Origin: Sesamum alatum
Taxonomy: Eukaryota > Streptophyta > Magnoliopsida > Lamiales > Pedaliaceae
Assembly: GCA_034509735.1 (NCBI GenBank)
Contig: JACGWO010000006.1
Location: 6,091,001 to 6,155,000, forward strand
Length of the DNA stretch: 64,000 bases
Direction of reading: 5' to 3'
Shown here: piece after piece, positions 23,125-34,189 of the stretch
How the letters are laid out: each line of letters starts with the position of its first letter
Position numbering within the stretch: the stretch's first letter is position 1
Made by a program: the position numbers and the translations under genes
The notes under the pieces: model-generated
The model's input: the letters and a program-made list of their open reading frames with translations, nothing else
Told to the model about the DNA's origin: nothing
Database searches by the model: none

Positions 23125-24440
23125 GGGTAAATTTTATATTACCCCCATGTGATATTCAAAATGTTCAAATAAGTCTCTATGAAGAAAAAGTACCAAAAAA
23201 TCCCCCGTGTTTTTTTAAAAAGGTGCAAATTACCTCTCTCCTTTAGAATTGTATCTCATGCGCCGATAATGCGGCTGGGTAAACATTTTTTGCCCCTAAA
23301 TGACAAAACTACCCCTGTCTTTCCCAAATAATCCCAAAAAACTTCAATTATAATATGTTCATATATTTAGATAAATTCATATATTTTTTAAATTATACAT
23401 ATTTTTAAAATATAATATAAAAAATATAATTTAATTTATATATAAAAAGAAATCCAAAAAAATATGAAAATTTAAAAAAAAAAAAAAGAAAGGATAGTGA
23501 ATGCAGTGGATGATGGACAAAAGGAGGAGGAGAAATCGCCGGAGGAGGGGAGATCGGAGGTGGGTGATGGTGCAAAATGACCGCATGAAGCTGGGGCTTT
23601 CGGGTGGTGGGTGACCGGGAGCGGAAGCGCGGCGGACGATGGAGAAAAAAGCGGTAGACGAGGGGCGCGGGTTAGGATTTTCTTAAGGAAAAATGGAGAT
23701 AACTCGCCGACGGATGGGAGATTGGCGGCAGTAGGGTGTCAAAATGCTCGCTGTTGAACAGGTTTTCCAACGGTGGTAGGATGGCATCGAGAGGTGGTCG
23801 AATGGCAAAGGAAAAAACTGTAGAAGACGGGGGCACGGTTAGGATTTTCTGGACGAAAAAATGAAGATAACTCGTCAGTGGGTGGAAGATTGGCGGTGGG
23901 TGAGGTGTTAAAATGCTCGCCGTTGGACGGGCTTTCCAACGATGGTAGGCTGGCGGCGAGAGGTGGTTGGACGACAGAGATATGGGAGGAGAAGAAAACT
24001 AAATCTAGAAATATACGTATAGATACAAATATATATATTAAAACAATATATTATTATCTATATATGCTAATAATATATTTTTACTTTCTACATATTTAAA
24101 TTTAATATCATATATTAATATATACAAATATCTATTTAAATATGGACCGTTGATTCTACTAAATCCTAACCACTTATTTATAAATATTTATTTGTATAAA
24201 CAATGATTAAATCTGAGCCATATATTTATATCAGATTAAATATAGACCGTTGATTTAGAAGGAGCATTTTTATCATTGCACCTTAAGATCCACATTTAAA
24301 TGCACCAGGGAACAGTGTGCTCTTTTTAAAAAAACACAGAGAGGTAAAATTGTAATTTATTTTTCACATGGGTTTATGTGAACATTTTAAATAATACAGA
24401 GAGGTAATTTGTAATTTATTTATTTTATATTGAACGGTGG
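23125..24440. mobile_element. MULE-like fold-back element with GC-rich core
   Basis: Outer arms are related inverse sequences: GGGTAAATTTTATATTACCC with CCCCCGTGTTTTTTTAAAAA on the left; AAAAACACAGAGAGGTAAAA and GAGGTAATTTGTAATTTA on the right. Inside lies a GC-rich core (about 23500-24000) flanked by AT-rich shoulders. The core contains two tandem units of about 170 bp (compare AGATAACTCGCCGACGG at 23697 with AGATAACTCGTCAGTGG at 23867). The core may be captured host sequence; I recognise no protein in it. A similar layout occurs at 62.9 kb. Confidence 0.5.
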
Positions 24441-24704
24441 TGTCAAATCAATATATTTGCAGTAAAAATACGTATACACAAATATATTTTCACTATAATT
24501 GTTATTTCAAAAACTGAAAACTCTAAATGAAAACATAAACAAACAGGTTGCAAGCTTCACAAATTTTGCTTTTACATTATTTTGATTAAATTTCATGTGG
24601 GGCTCTTGTTGATTTCAATATTTCTTGTGTATGTTATGTATATACATAGGCTAAGTTATATCCATAATTTTTTGGAATTTGACCTAATTATAAATACATC
24701 CTTA

Positions 24705-25135
24705 GGCCCTATTCACTTTAATGTATTGTAGTTTGAGTAAGAAAAATAATATAGTTTATTACAATATTTACTTTAAAATATGCGGATCCGATATAAAATC
24801 AAAGTCTTGTATTAAACACTGTTCAAGTTGCATAACTCATCTCACCTTTGGAGGTGGGATAAGTTATCTTAATCACTTATACAAAGTTGGTCCTCATTTT
24901 AATTGTCCATTCTATCCTTAGGAAAAAGATTTTTGTCTATTGAATTTGGTCTTAAATGGTTCGAAGATAATTTTTTCACACAAAGCATGTGTATTCATCA
25001 AATTAAACACTTGACGAAATTTATCCTGTTGTGGTAATACATGTAAGTAAACACCTGACGTTTTTGTTTGATCATTTATTTAATTAAAATAATTCTATCA
25101 CTCATTTAATCCCGTACCTCGAAGTAGACGGGACC
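24705..25135. mobile_element. PIF/Harbinger (Tourist-type) miniature element, 431 bp
   Basis: Left end GGCCCTATTCACTT, right end the inverse of GGTCCCGTCTACTT, flanked by a TTA target duplication (24702-24704 and 25136-25138). The TTA duplication and ends beginning GG are typical of this superfamily. Non-coding. Confidence 0.7.
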
Positions 25136-25623
25136 TTATTAGATTGAGAATTACATATACCCATACTGATGTTTGTAAAACTCTACTGATGATACCTAGG
25201 ATATCAATTTGCAAAGCCCAATGGAGTTATCCAGCCCAAGTGGCCCAATATAGTTTTGAAATCTCAATTTGATCATTTAAACTAAGAGGGGTGTGGGTGA
25301 GTTTATAAGTTTTACAAAATATTTAAAAGATATTGAAAAATATTTAGTAGATTCTTTTTAAAAAGAGTGCTTTTAACATCCAAAAATAAAATGTGAAGAC
25401 TTTATAAGCTTGTAAAGCTCAAAAAGTAAGGAGTTTTAAACTTATTTAGTTATTAACTTATTTTTAAAATCTCAACAAACTTTTTAATTTTGATCATATT
25501 AATTACAAAATTGTAATTACTAACACCTTATAAACTCTATATTTTTATGTTATCAAAATATTTCAATAGCTTATTGTTAAAATAAAATCTCACATTTGAA
25601 GCCCCAAACTTATAATATATTTT

Positions 25624-25890
25624 AAGGAAAAAAATGCAAGAAACTCTCCGGTAATATTGCAAATGTGCAAATTACCCCCTATGAAAAAATAAATAGCAAT
25701 TTACCCCCTTATATTTTTTAAAATGAAACAATTTACCCCTGTGTTTTTCAAAATGAAGCAATTTACCTCCCTAGGCAGGGAGGTAAATTGCTTCCTTTTG
25801 GAAAATACAGGGGGGTAAATTGCTATTTTTTTTTTCATAAAAGGCTAATTTGCTCATTTGTAATATCACATAGGCTAAATTGCATTAAAC
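25624..25890. mobile_element. Near-perfect palindromic fold-back element
   Basis: The two halves are inverse complements around a centre near 25770 (CTCCCTAGGCAGGGAG). Alternating phrases GCAATTTACCCCC and TTTTTCAAAATGAAGCAA are mirrored on the other arm. There is almost no unpaired spacer. Confidence 0.7.
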
Positions 25891-26113
25891 CCTATATTTT
25901 AAATAAACTTGATGCAATGCCCTTTAGGTCGTATTTGCCTTCTCCAAACAAATTGTTTGTTGAGATGTTGGATTTTTCATCCAAATGAATCCTTACTTTT
26001 TGAATCTCTTTTTCCCTCCTATATATCTAAGGCAATTGTTCCATTTGGATTAGACAATGATATTAAGTTTCGTACATTTTTGCCCCAGATACTTATGTTG
26101 TATGGAATAAATA

Positions 26114-26345
26114 AGGGGATAAATGCAATTTAGCCCTGTGATATAATAAATGAGCAAAAATCACTTGTGAAAAAATAATTAGTAAATTATCTCACTGTGT
26201 TTTAAAAAATGAAGCAAATTATCCCCTATCAAGGGAAAACACATTAGGGTAATTTGCTTCATTTTAATATCACAATGGGTGATTTAATAATTGTTTTTTC
26301 ACAGCGGTGTTTGCTAATTTCTTATATCACAGGAGGGTAATACAT
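26114..26345. mobile_element. Fold-back element related to the palindrome at 25624
   Basis: Arms: GGATAAATGCAATTTAGCCC on the left and its diverged inverse (GGGTAATACATTTATC) on the right. A central pair is built on AATGAAGCAAATTATCCCC and GGGTAATTTGCTTCATTTT. Confidence 0.6.
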
Positions 26346-26569
26346 TTATCGCAATAAATAAGTGATAGGACAACTCAGTTTAAATATAGAATAGGAATAT
26401 ATAAAGACTATTAACATCATATTTACTTATTTGAATTATCAGATCAATACTGGTATAGGAATATGTTACACAATATTCACCAAATAGTACTAAATGGGCG
26501 ATTTAAGATGAAATTCCTAAAACAACATATAAAAGATATATTGGATAACCACGACAAGCACTCACTACA

Positions 26570-27250
26570 AAAAAACAGGGCTATAGCAACGGACATTTTG
26601 CAACGGACCAATTCGTTGCAAATTTGCAACGACCTTTGCTACGACTTTGCAACGGATTCTTTTTTTTTTTTACATTTTCGTTGCAAATTTCATGGCAAAT
26701 TAACAATGATATTTTGCAACGGACTATCCGTGGCAAAATTCCGTTGCAAAATTTGGTCAACTTTAAGATGTCCCATATTCAACATAAGTCGTTGCAAAAG
26801 TCGTGGCAAAATATTGCAACGACACATTCCGTTGCAAACTTGCCACGGTTTTTGCAACGGACGTCCTTCGTTGCATACTTTGCAACGATATTGTAGTTAA
26901 ATCCGTTGCAAAATATTTGCAACGGAATGTGTAACGAATCTGTGTCGTTGCAATTTGAATTTTATGATTTGCAATGGATTTAGCGACGGAACTTTGTCCG
27001 TTGCAAAACTTGCCGACAATTTAGCAACGGCATTGCAACGACCTTTGAAGTCGTTGCAATCCATACATACAGCTGTAAGCATTAATTATTGAGCCGTTGA
27101 ATTTGCAACGATTTTTGCAACGGATGTGTCCGTTGCAATGTATTTGTGACAGCTGTAACCCACTAATTTAAAATTCTATATATTTTGCAACGGATTTTGC
27201 AACGGTTTATCATTTCGTTGCAAAATCCGTTGCAAAATCCGTTGCAAAAT
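26570..27250. repeat. 5' subterminal repeat region of the CACTA element
   Basis: Dense direct and inverted copies of a 9-10-bp motif, TTGCAACGGA and its complement TCCGTTGCAA. In En/Spm elements such subterminal motifs bind the element-encoded DNA-binding protein (TNPA-type) and bring the ends together. Confidence 0.85.
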
Positions 27251-27535
27251 CCGAAATATATATAAGAAAACCCTCATTCTAGTTCACAAATTTTATAATC
27301 ATCCTATTCTTCCTCTTCTCTCCTTCCATCCACACAACCGATTTTATAATAATTCTTTGCATTAGACCGTTAATGATATCACGTTAGTGCAACGAGTCAC
27401 ACATTTGGACAGTTTGTTGGCTTACATTAAGGTTAGTACAAAATTTTTACTAGTTTATTTATATATATTCATTTTATTCTTGGAATTTTTAGTTTTTTTT
27501 ATGTATGTATGTATGTTAATGAATATGTATAATAT

Positions 27536-29701
27536 TTGTTGATTCTAGAGCAAGATATGTTGAGAGAATTGAGAAAATGGATGTATGAGAAGAATGTACC
27601 CGGTAATTGTCATCTTACAAAAGAATTTATAGATGGGGTCGCTGAGTTTATAGATTGGGCAAAAACACAACATGATTTTATGGATGGGGAGAAAATTCGT
27701 TGTCCATGTAGTGTATGTAAAAATCATAAGTACAAATCCACGGAGGAGGTGACATGCGACCTTTACAGGAAAGGTTTTAGGAAAGATTATTACAATTGGA
27801 CATCTCATGGTGAGCCTATACAGATGGATTATGAGCATTCAATTTCAGCTGACAACTCTGTAGATCAAACGACAAATTGGAATAACTATGAGCAATTGAA
27901 TTGGGATCAGCGGATGGTGTTTGATGCAGCTGGTCCTGTATCTCGTCCACAGGGGGATGTATTCAATGATTCGACATATCCTAGCGATCAACCATATGCA
28001 AACGAGGCTGGTCCGAGTTCTAATTATGATGAGGCTGACAATTTAGGAGCATTGTCTGAAAAGTTTTTTGATGTTGTGCGTGCTGCAGATCAGCCATTAT
28101 ATGCTGGGAGCGAAACTCACTCTCAGTTATCTGCGGTAGCGAGGTTAGTAAACATCAAATCTGAACACAATGTATCACAGAGTTGTCATGATCAGTATTT
28201 ACAAGTAATAGGGGAGATGTTGCCACGAGATCACATGTTGCTCAATGATTATTATAGTATGAAAAGGTTGATAAGAGAGTTGGGTTTACCTGTTGAGAAA
28301 ATTGACGCATGTAAGGCTGGTTGTATGTTATTCTGGAAAGAAGACAAACATTTAGAATTCTGCAAGTTTTGTGAGCAAGCTAGGTATAAACCTGCCAGGG
28401 GTCAAAATCCTCGTCGTAAAAGAACTGCATATGCTACACTCCGGTATTTGCCGTTAACTCCCCGATTGCAGAGGTTGTATGCTTCCAATACAACAGCTGA
28501 GCACATGAGTTGGCATGCCACTCATGAGACAGAAAGTGGGGCTATGTGTCATCCATCTGATGCAGAGGCGTGGAAATATTTCAATGAGACACATCCAGAT
28601 TTTGCTTCAGAACCCCGCAATGTTCGTCTTTGGACTTTGTGCTGATGGTTTTGCCCCTCATGGACAATATGGCAAATCATATTCTTGTTGGCCAGTTATC
28701 GTTTACACCATACAACCTTCCTCCAGGGATGTGTATGAAATCTGAGTATATGTTTTTGTCGTTGATTATTCCTGGTCCTGCTAATCCCAAACGACTTATT
28801 GATGTATACTTGCAGCCTTTGATTGAGGAATTGATACAATTGTGGCAAGTAGGTGCACAAACGTATGATGCGTCTAAAAAAGATTTTTTCATGATGAGGG
28901 CGGCACTTATGTGGACTGTTAATGACTTTCCAGCTTATGGGATGTTGTCTAGTTGGAGTACTGCTGGGATAATGGGTTGTCCAATATGTATGGATAATAC
29001 ACGGGCATTTCACCTTCAATACGGCAGAAAAGCAAGTTACTTTGATTGTCATCGACAGTTTTTAAGAGCAGGACATCCTTATAGAAGAAATAAGAAAGCT
29101 TTCACCAAAGGTAGAGTTGAAAAGAATGAAGCTCCACCAAGAGCAAACGGGGAGAAGATATTGCATTTTTGTGTGCCAGTTCAAATCTGTTGTTGAGGAC
29201 CCTCTTAATTACCCTCCTGGATATGGAACCGAACACAAGTGGACAAAAAGAAGTATTTTCTGGGATCTCCCGTATTGGACCACAAATATGATTCGGCACA
29301 ACCTTGATGTCATGCACATAGAGAAGAATGTATTTGACAATATATTCAACACCGTAATGAACATCAAGGGAAAAACTAAGGATACTTTGAATGCAAGGAA
29401 AGATGTTGGGATCATTTGTAACCGGCCAGAAATTGCTGTGGATGAAGACCAATCGGGAAGCATGGCTAAAGCAGTGTATACATTGGATAAATATCAAAAG
29501 AGAAAAATATTTGAGTGGATTAAATGTTTGAGATTTCCAGATGGATATACTTCTAATCTTGGCAGATGTGTTGACTTAAACGAATTGAAGATGCATGGGA
29601 TGAAGAGTCATGACTGTCATGTCTTCATGGAGAGACTCGTACCGATAGCATTTAGAGAAATGTTGCCCGAACTAAACTTTCAACTTAACATCTTTACCTA
29701 A
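27536..29701 (+). pseudogene. TNP2-type CACTA transposase, frameshifted and truncated
   Basis: Residues 1-90 of the first frame (27536-28645) form a transposase-associated domain: WMYEKNVPGN, then CPCSVCKNHKY with its Cys pattern and YNWTSHGEP. A GC..FWKEDKHLEFCKFC zinc-like segment follows. Homology continues through frames starting before 28630 and running to 29196 (NLPPGMCMKSEYMFLSLIIP, MRAALMWTVNDFPAYGMLS), then 29117-29701 (RSIFWDLPYW, RHNLDVMHIEKNVFDNIFN, GMKSHDCHVFM). At least three frameshifts (near 28630, 28705 and 29165) break it. It stops after AFREMLP, where intact relatives continue for several hundred residues; the tandem array at 29675 takes over. The likely true start is the ATG at 27536 or 27557. 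Confidence 0.9.
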
Positions 29702-30201
29702 ACTAAATAAACTTAGTTATATCCCAAGTTAAAAATGCAACTAAATAAGTGTAATTTTATTAACTTTCAACCTAACATCTTTACCTAAACTAAATAAACT
29801 TAGTTATATTCCAAGTTAAAAATGCAACTAAACAAGTGTAATTTTGTTAACTTTCAACTTAACATCTTTACCTAAACTAAATAAACTTAGTTATATTCCA
29901 AGTTAAAAATGCAACTAAACAAGTGTAATTTTGTTAACTTTCAACTTAACATCTTTACCTAAACTAAATAAACTTAGTTATATCCCAAGTTAAAAATGCA
30001 ACTAAACAAGTGTAATTTTGTTAACTTTTAACTTAACATTTTTACCTAAACTAAATAAACTTAGTTATATTCCAAGTTAAAAATGCAACTAAACAAGTGT
30101 AATTTTGTTAACTTTCAACTTAACATCTTTACCTAAACTAAATAAACTTAGTTATATCACAAGTTAAAAATTCAACTAAACTAATATTGTTAACTTTCAA
30201 C
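29675..30201. repeat. 87-bp minisatellite, six units plus a partial
   Basis: AACTTTCAAC (or one variant) recurs at 29675, 29762, 29849, 29936, 30023 and 30110, an exact 87-bp period, with a shortened unit starting 30192. Each unit contains ACATCTTTACCTAAACTAAA and CAAGTTAAAAATGCAACTAA. The units are very similar, so expansion is recent. The array abuts the truncated end of TNP2 and the start of the next gene. Confidence 0.95.
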
Positions 30202-30211
30202 TAATGTAGAC

Positions 30212-31808
30212 ATGGTGCGAGGAGGATTTAGAGGAGGTAGGGGTCATAAGGCTAGACCATCATCTACCCCACCGCTTGTTCCAACTACACATGTAGCTAG
30301 AGAGACACCTTCCTCATCTCCCACTCAACCTCATTTTCATGTTGAGACGGGAAATACATGTGTAGCTCCATCGCCATCACCTGCAGTTTCCTCATCAGCA
30401 CCACCACCACCACCACCACCACCACCACCATCTGCATCAGTGCCTGAAGTTGCCTCTAATGATGTCCCTTCCGATGCAACTCCATTAAAAGTCATTACTC
30501 CGGCGGATATCTTGTAAGGAAATTTAAAATGTTTGATTGTTTTAAAAATATTTAAAAATATTATATTATATTTGTTTTTACAATTATTTATTCGATACTT
30601 TGTAGGGATTCGAAAGTTCAAGAGGTCATCAAGGATATTATTACTGGCTATTATTTAGGGCCATGGCCTTGTTTCAAAAAGGTTCCCCAAGAGACTAAGG
30701 AGTTTTGGTTTCAAAAATTTAGTGTAAGATTTATATGTTTAACTCTTAGTTTATGTGAATATTAATTATTTTTGGTGTTGTTATCATATTATTGTATTAT
30801 ATTTTGTAGAAATGTTACACGTGGGATCCAATGCTTCAAACCCAAATCCGCAAGAGTTATAATTTTAGGGTCGGAAAATGGATCAGAGAGGCGATGTCAC
30901 GATGTAGGAAGACGAAAATGAGAGCTGGTTGGATGTCTGATGAAGTTTGGGCAGGGTTGCAGAAAGAGTGGGGTGATGAAAAATTTAAAGCCATTTCAGA
31001 AGTTAATAAGAAGAATCGTCAAACAAACATTGCATCTGCATCTACAATTTATCGAGGTGGTTCTGCTTCTTTTTCAAAACACAAACGGAAGTTGGTAAGA
31101 TATAAAATAATTTATTTTTTTATTTTCTAAATAATAATTGATTCTTTTACTCAAGATTATTGTTTGTTTTTTCGTTTTTGAAAATTTGTTAGGAGGAATC
31201 ACTCGGTCGCCCGCCGACACTTATTGAGCAGGTGGAGAAGTGTTGGAAAACAAAAGTAGGCAATTGGGCTGGTCCGAGAGTGGCGGATGCAATTGTAAGT
31301 TTTTATTATTACATTGAAATCATAAGTAAATAATTTAATTTATTTCCAAATTATAATATTCTTAATTGTATAGGAAAAATTTCAAAAGCTGAGTGATGAT
31401 CATAATACTGCTTCTCAAAGTCTACCGGAGTCATCTTCGAGCACATCAGTTAACGATCAACAACTATGGTTGGAAGCAATTGGAGGAGTAAAGAAGGGTC
31501 GAGTTTGGGGGATAGGTTCGGAGGCGAGGATTTATACTTGTTCTAACTCGACTAGAACAAGTAATCTCACTCCAGTACCGGAGCACCATGAATCAGAGTT
31601 GGTACAGAAGTTGTTTCGTGAAAACGAGAACATGAAACGACAAATAGAGCGCAACGCTAAAAAGATGGAGAAAATAATGAGTTTCATGTCCGATAAATTT
31701 GGTACTGCGCTTGAAGATGATATGAGTGAATCTGAAGATAGTCCCGGTGATATCCCCCCGACCACCCACCTCCACAAGATTGTGAATGAATTTGATCCCC
31801 CTCTTTAA
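30212..31808 (+). CDS. Transposase_24-type protein of the CACTA element, five exons
   Basis: Exons 30212-30513, 30606-30723, 30810-31094, 31193-31294 and 31374-31808 have GT-AG borders and join in frame to 413 residues. The N-terminus is Gly/Arg-rich (MVRGGFRGGRGHKARP), then Ser/Pro-rich with a run of ten prolines coded by a CCA repeat (about 30401-30430). The middle carries the plant En/Spm 'Ptta' family signature: EVIKDIITGYYLGPWPCFKK, then CYTWDPMLQTQIRKSYNFR, RPPTLIEQVEKCWKTK and WAGPRVADAI. The C-terminal part (ESELVQKLFRENENMKRQIE) is a predicted coiled coil. The family is thought to supply the TNPA-like DNA-binding accessory role. No stop or frameshift was found, in contrast to TNP2. 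Confidence 0.85.
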
Positions 31809-31959
31809 ATTTGTATGTTTTAAATTGAATACTTTTATTTTTTGGATTGGAATGTTGAACTATCTTTATTTTAAGTATGTTGCCTTAAATATATTGTCAT
31901 ATTTGAATTTTATTGTTACAATTAAATTAAATATATTATTATTGAATATAAATTATGAA

Positions 31960-32625
31960 ATTGTCGTTGCAATTATCGTAGTAAAATTTGCAATGGATTG
32001 GTCGTTGCAATTGTCATTGTAAATGAAATTATTTTGCAATGAATTATAGTAAATTATGTCGTTGCAAATTTTGCAACGGAATGTCGTTGCAAAAAATTAT
32101 TGCAATATAGCAACGACTTATAGTAAATTATGTCGTTGCAAATTTTGCAACGGAAATATCGTTGCAAAAAATTATTGCAATATAGCAACGACATTTCGTT
32201 GCAAATGTCGTTGCAAATAAAATGATTTTGCAAGGAATTATAGATAAATATTTCGTTGCAAAATTTGCAACGGAATGACGTTGCAAATATTCCGTTGCAA
32301 TATTGCAACGACATTTCGTTGCAAATGTAGTTGCAAATAAAACCCGATTTTGCAACGAATTGTCATCAACTTTGCCACGAATATACCATCAAAAAGCCGT
32401 TGCAAAATATAAAAAGTCAACTTTTTAAATAACGATTTTTGCAACGGATTTTTGCAACGGATAAAAATCCGTGGCAATATTTTGCAACGACCAACAAATC
32501 CGTTGCTATATAGCAGTGGTACCTATAGCAACGGACAATTTTCCGTTGCAAAAGTTCGTGGCAAATCTGTTTTGCAACGAATTTTTCATGAAATCCGTTG
32601 CAAAAATCCGTTGCTATAGGTCTGT
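31960..32625. repeat. 3' subterminal repeat region of the CACTA element
   Basis: The same TTGCAACGGA / CGTTGCAAAT motifs as at the 5' end, including three nearly identical consecutive blocks of about 90-110 bp between about 32050 and 32340. Confidence 0.85.
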
Positions 32626-32640
32626 TTTTTTGTAGTGACT

Positions 32641-33615
32641 GTTGTGAAACTCGAATCGGACTGCTTGGTCCTATTAGTCTTTCAACTGGTCCGGGTCTCA
32701 CATAAGAAAGATATGGTCAAAATTGGGATGGAGTGATCAAAATCGACTGCCTGATGAACTGATTGAAAATCGATTTCAGTTGAATTTATTTACAAAAACG
32801 CACACTCAAAGTCAAGAAAAGGGAAAACTGTCCCAGAAAATGAAAATAGGATTCTTCCTTCATTCTTATTCGCTCAAAAAGGGAATTGCTTGAAAAATTC
32901 AAATTCTTTTTTCTTTTTGTTCTCTCTCTTTTTTATTTATTTCAGTTGTTGTTTCTATTGCTTCCAACCAGACAGAGGAAGCCGCTGCCTCAATTTAAAT
33001 TAACCAATATGTTTTTTTTATTAATTAAATTACTATGCTGTTAGATGTTAATTAAATTCTTTAAATTAACCAATAAATTGAATTGTTGTTAATTGGATTT
33101 TTTAAATGGTATAAATTATTGATATGCTACATACACATACGATACATGTATATATTATGATTCCAGTCAAACTATCTTTTCATGTCGTTCCGATCAATCG
33201 GACTAATGACCCAATAATCCGATAATTTATCCAATTCGATCCAATTTTCAAAGCGTTGAAAACAATGACAGAAATAGTTATGCTATTAAGATTAGGCTGG
33301 GCAAGCGGACCACACAAATGTGCTAGTAAAAAAAATCGAACTAAAAAAGAAAATTGATTATTTCCTACATTGTAAATTATTACAGCTTATAAACATTGAA
33401 AATCAATACTATCTATGTAAATTTTAAACGGTGGGTAATGAATATTTGTTATGATTTTACCTATGATAAATATATTTACTACAATTTTTAGCTGTAGCAA
33501 ATATTTCGACCTTGCTTGTTGAAACAACGGCTAATAGCCATTGTGCAATCGCGGTTAATTAGTATCCCCTTAACCATGATAATTAATCATAGTGAAAAAT
33601 CATATTTCTTCTGGT
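32641..33615. other. Intergenic sequence with no gene
   Basis: Only short frames are present. Its right edge (CATATTTCTTCTGGTG, ending near 33617) resembles the inverse of a CACTA-type end. A matching left end was not found, so no element is called. Confidence 0.4.
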
Positions 33616-34170
33616 GAAATAATCTTCCACACTTTAAAGTATATTATAAATAAGAGTAAGATATATAAATCAACACATCACATTTCTCGATAAAGAGCAA
33701 AAAAGAAGAAAGAAAAAAAGACTAACTTAAGGATACACAACCAAAAAATTGGTGTCCCAGAGTCACAAATCGTTGTTTGTGAGTTAAAAATAGAAAAATT
33801 ATAATTTACGTCCCATAACTTATCCCATTTGCCATTTTGCTCCCATTATTTTACGACTTAGCAAATTTAGTTCCACAAGTCCAAAAAGTTGCAGTTTACG
33901 TCCCATCAAAACTTTCCGTTAAATTGTTTAACGAATGGACCGTTAGCTTAAGAAACAAAGTTAACAGAGCATGTGCTTGGCACGTACACTTTCTGTTAAC
34001 AATTTAACGCAAAGTGAGATGTAAATTGTAACTTTTTTGGACTTATGAGATTAAATTTAATGAGTTATAAAATAATAAGATCAAAATCGCAAAGAAAATA
34101 AGTTATGGGATGTAAAATATAATTTTTCTGTTAAAAATATCTTCCTCCTTTTTAAATATATTAGTATAGA
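33616..34170 (-). mobile_element. Helitron-like fragment interrupted by a MULE-type element
   Basis: Its 5' end on the minus strand is TCTATACTAATATATT (from 34170, host T at 34171). Its interior matches the family at 10282 and 3.5-4.0 kb. The 3' part is lost or diverged. The element at 33793-34129 is inserted in it. Confidence 0.5.
33793..34129. mobile_element. MULE-type miniature element, 337 bp, with 10-bp target duplication
   Basis: Inverted ends: left GAAAAATTATAATTTACG, right the inverse of GAAAAATTATATTTTACA; the similarity continues through CCCATAACTTA. The direct repeat GTTAAAAATA flanks it (33783-33792 and 34130-34139). Long inverted ends plus a 9-10-bp duplication are typical of Mutator-like elements. 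Confidence 0.8.
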
Positions 34171-34189
34171 TTATGATTATTAAAGGAGG

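Larger units (their letters stand above)
26563..32637 (+). mobile_element. CACTA (En/Spm) DNA transposon, 6075 bp
   Basis: Inverted ends CACTACAAAAAAACAG match exactly on both sides and continue with CTATAGCAACGG. A 3-bp direct repeat ACT flanks the element (26560-26562 and 32638-32640). Both ends carry many copies of GCAACGGA / CCGTTGCAA subterminal repeats. Inside, in order, are a TNP2-type transposase with frameshifts, an 87-bp minisatellite and a five-exon Transposase_24 gene. The intact ends and exact target duplication argue for a fairly recent insertion. The broken transposase means it could move only with help from another copy. Confidence 0.95.

Noticed and set aside
26463..26900. 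145-codon frame at the left end of the CACTA element
   Set aside because: It crosses the element boundary and runs through subterminal repeats, so it cannot be an ancestral gene.
30337..30621. Minus-strand frame with poly-glycine
   Set aside because: Antisense shadow of the proline run in the Transposase_24 exon 1.
33190..33617. CACTA-type right end at 33617
   Set aside because: A matching left terminus and 3-bp duplication could not be found.
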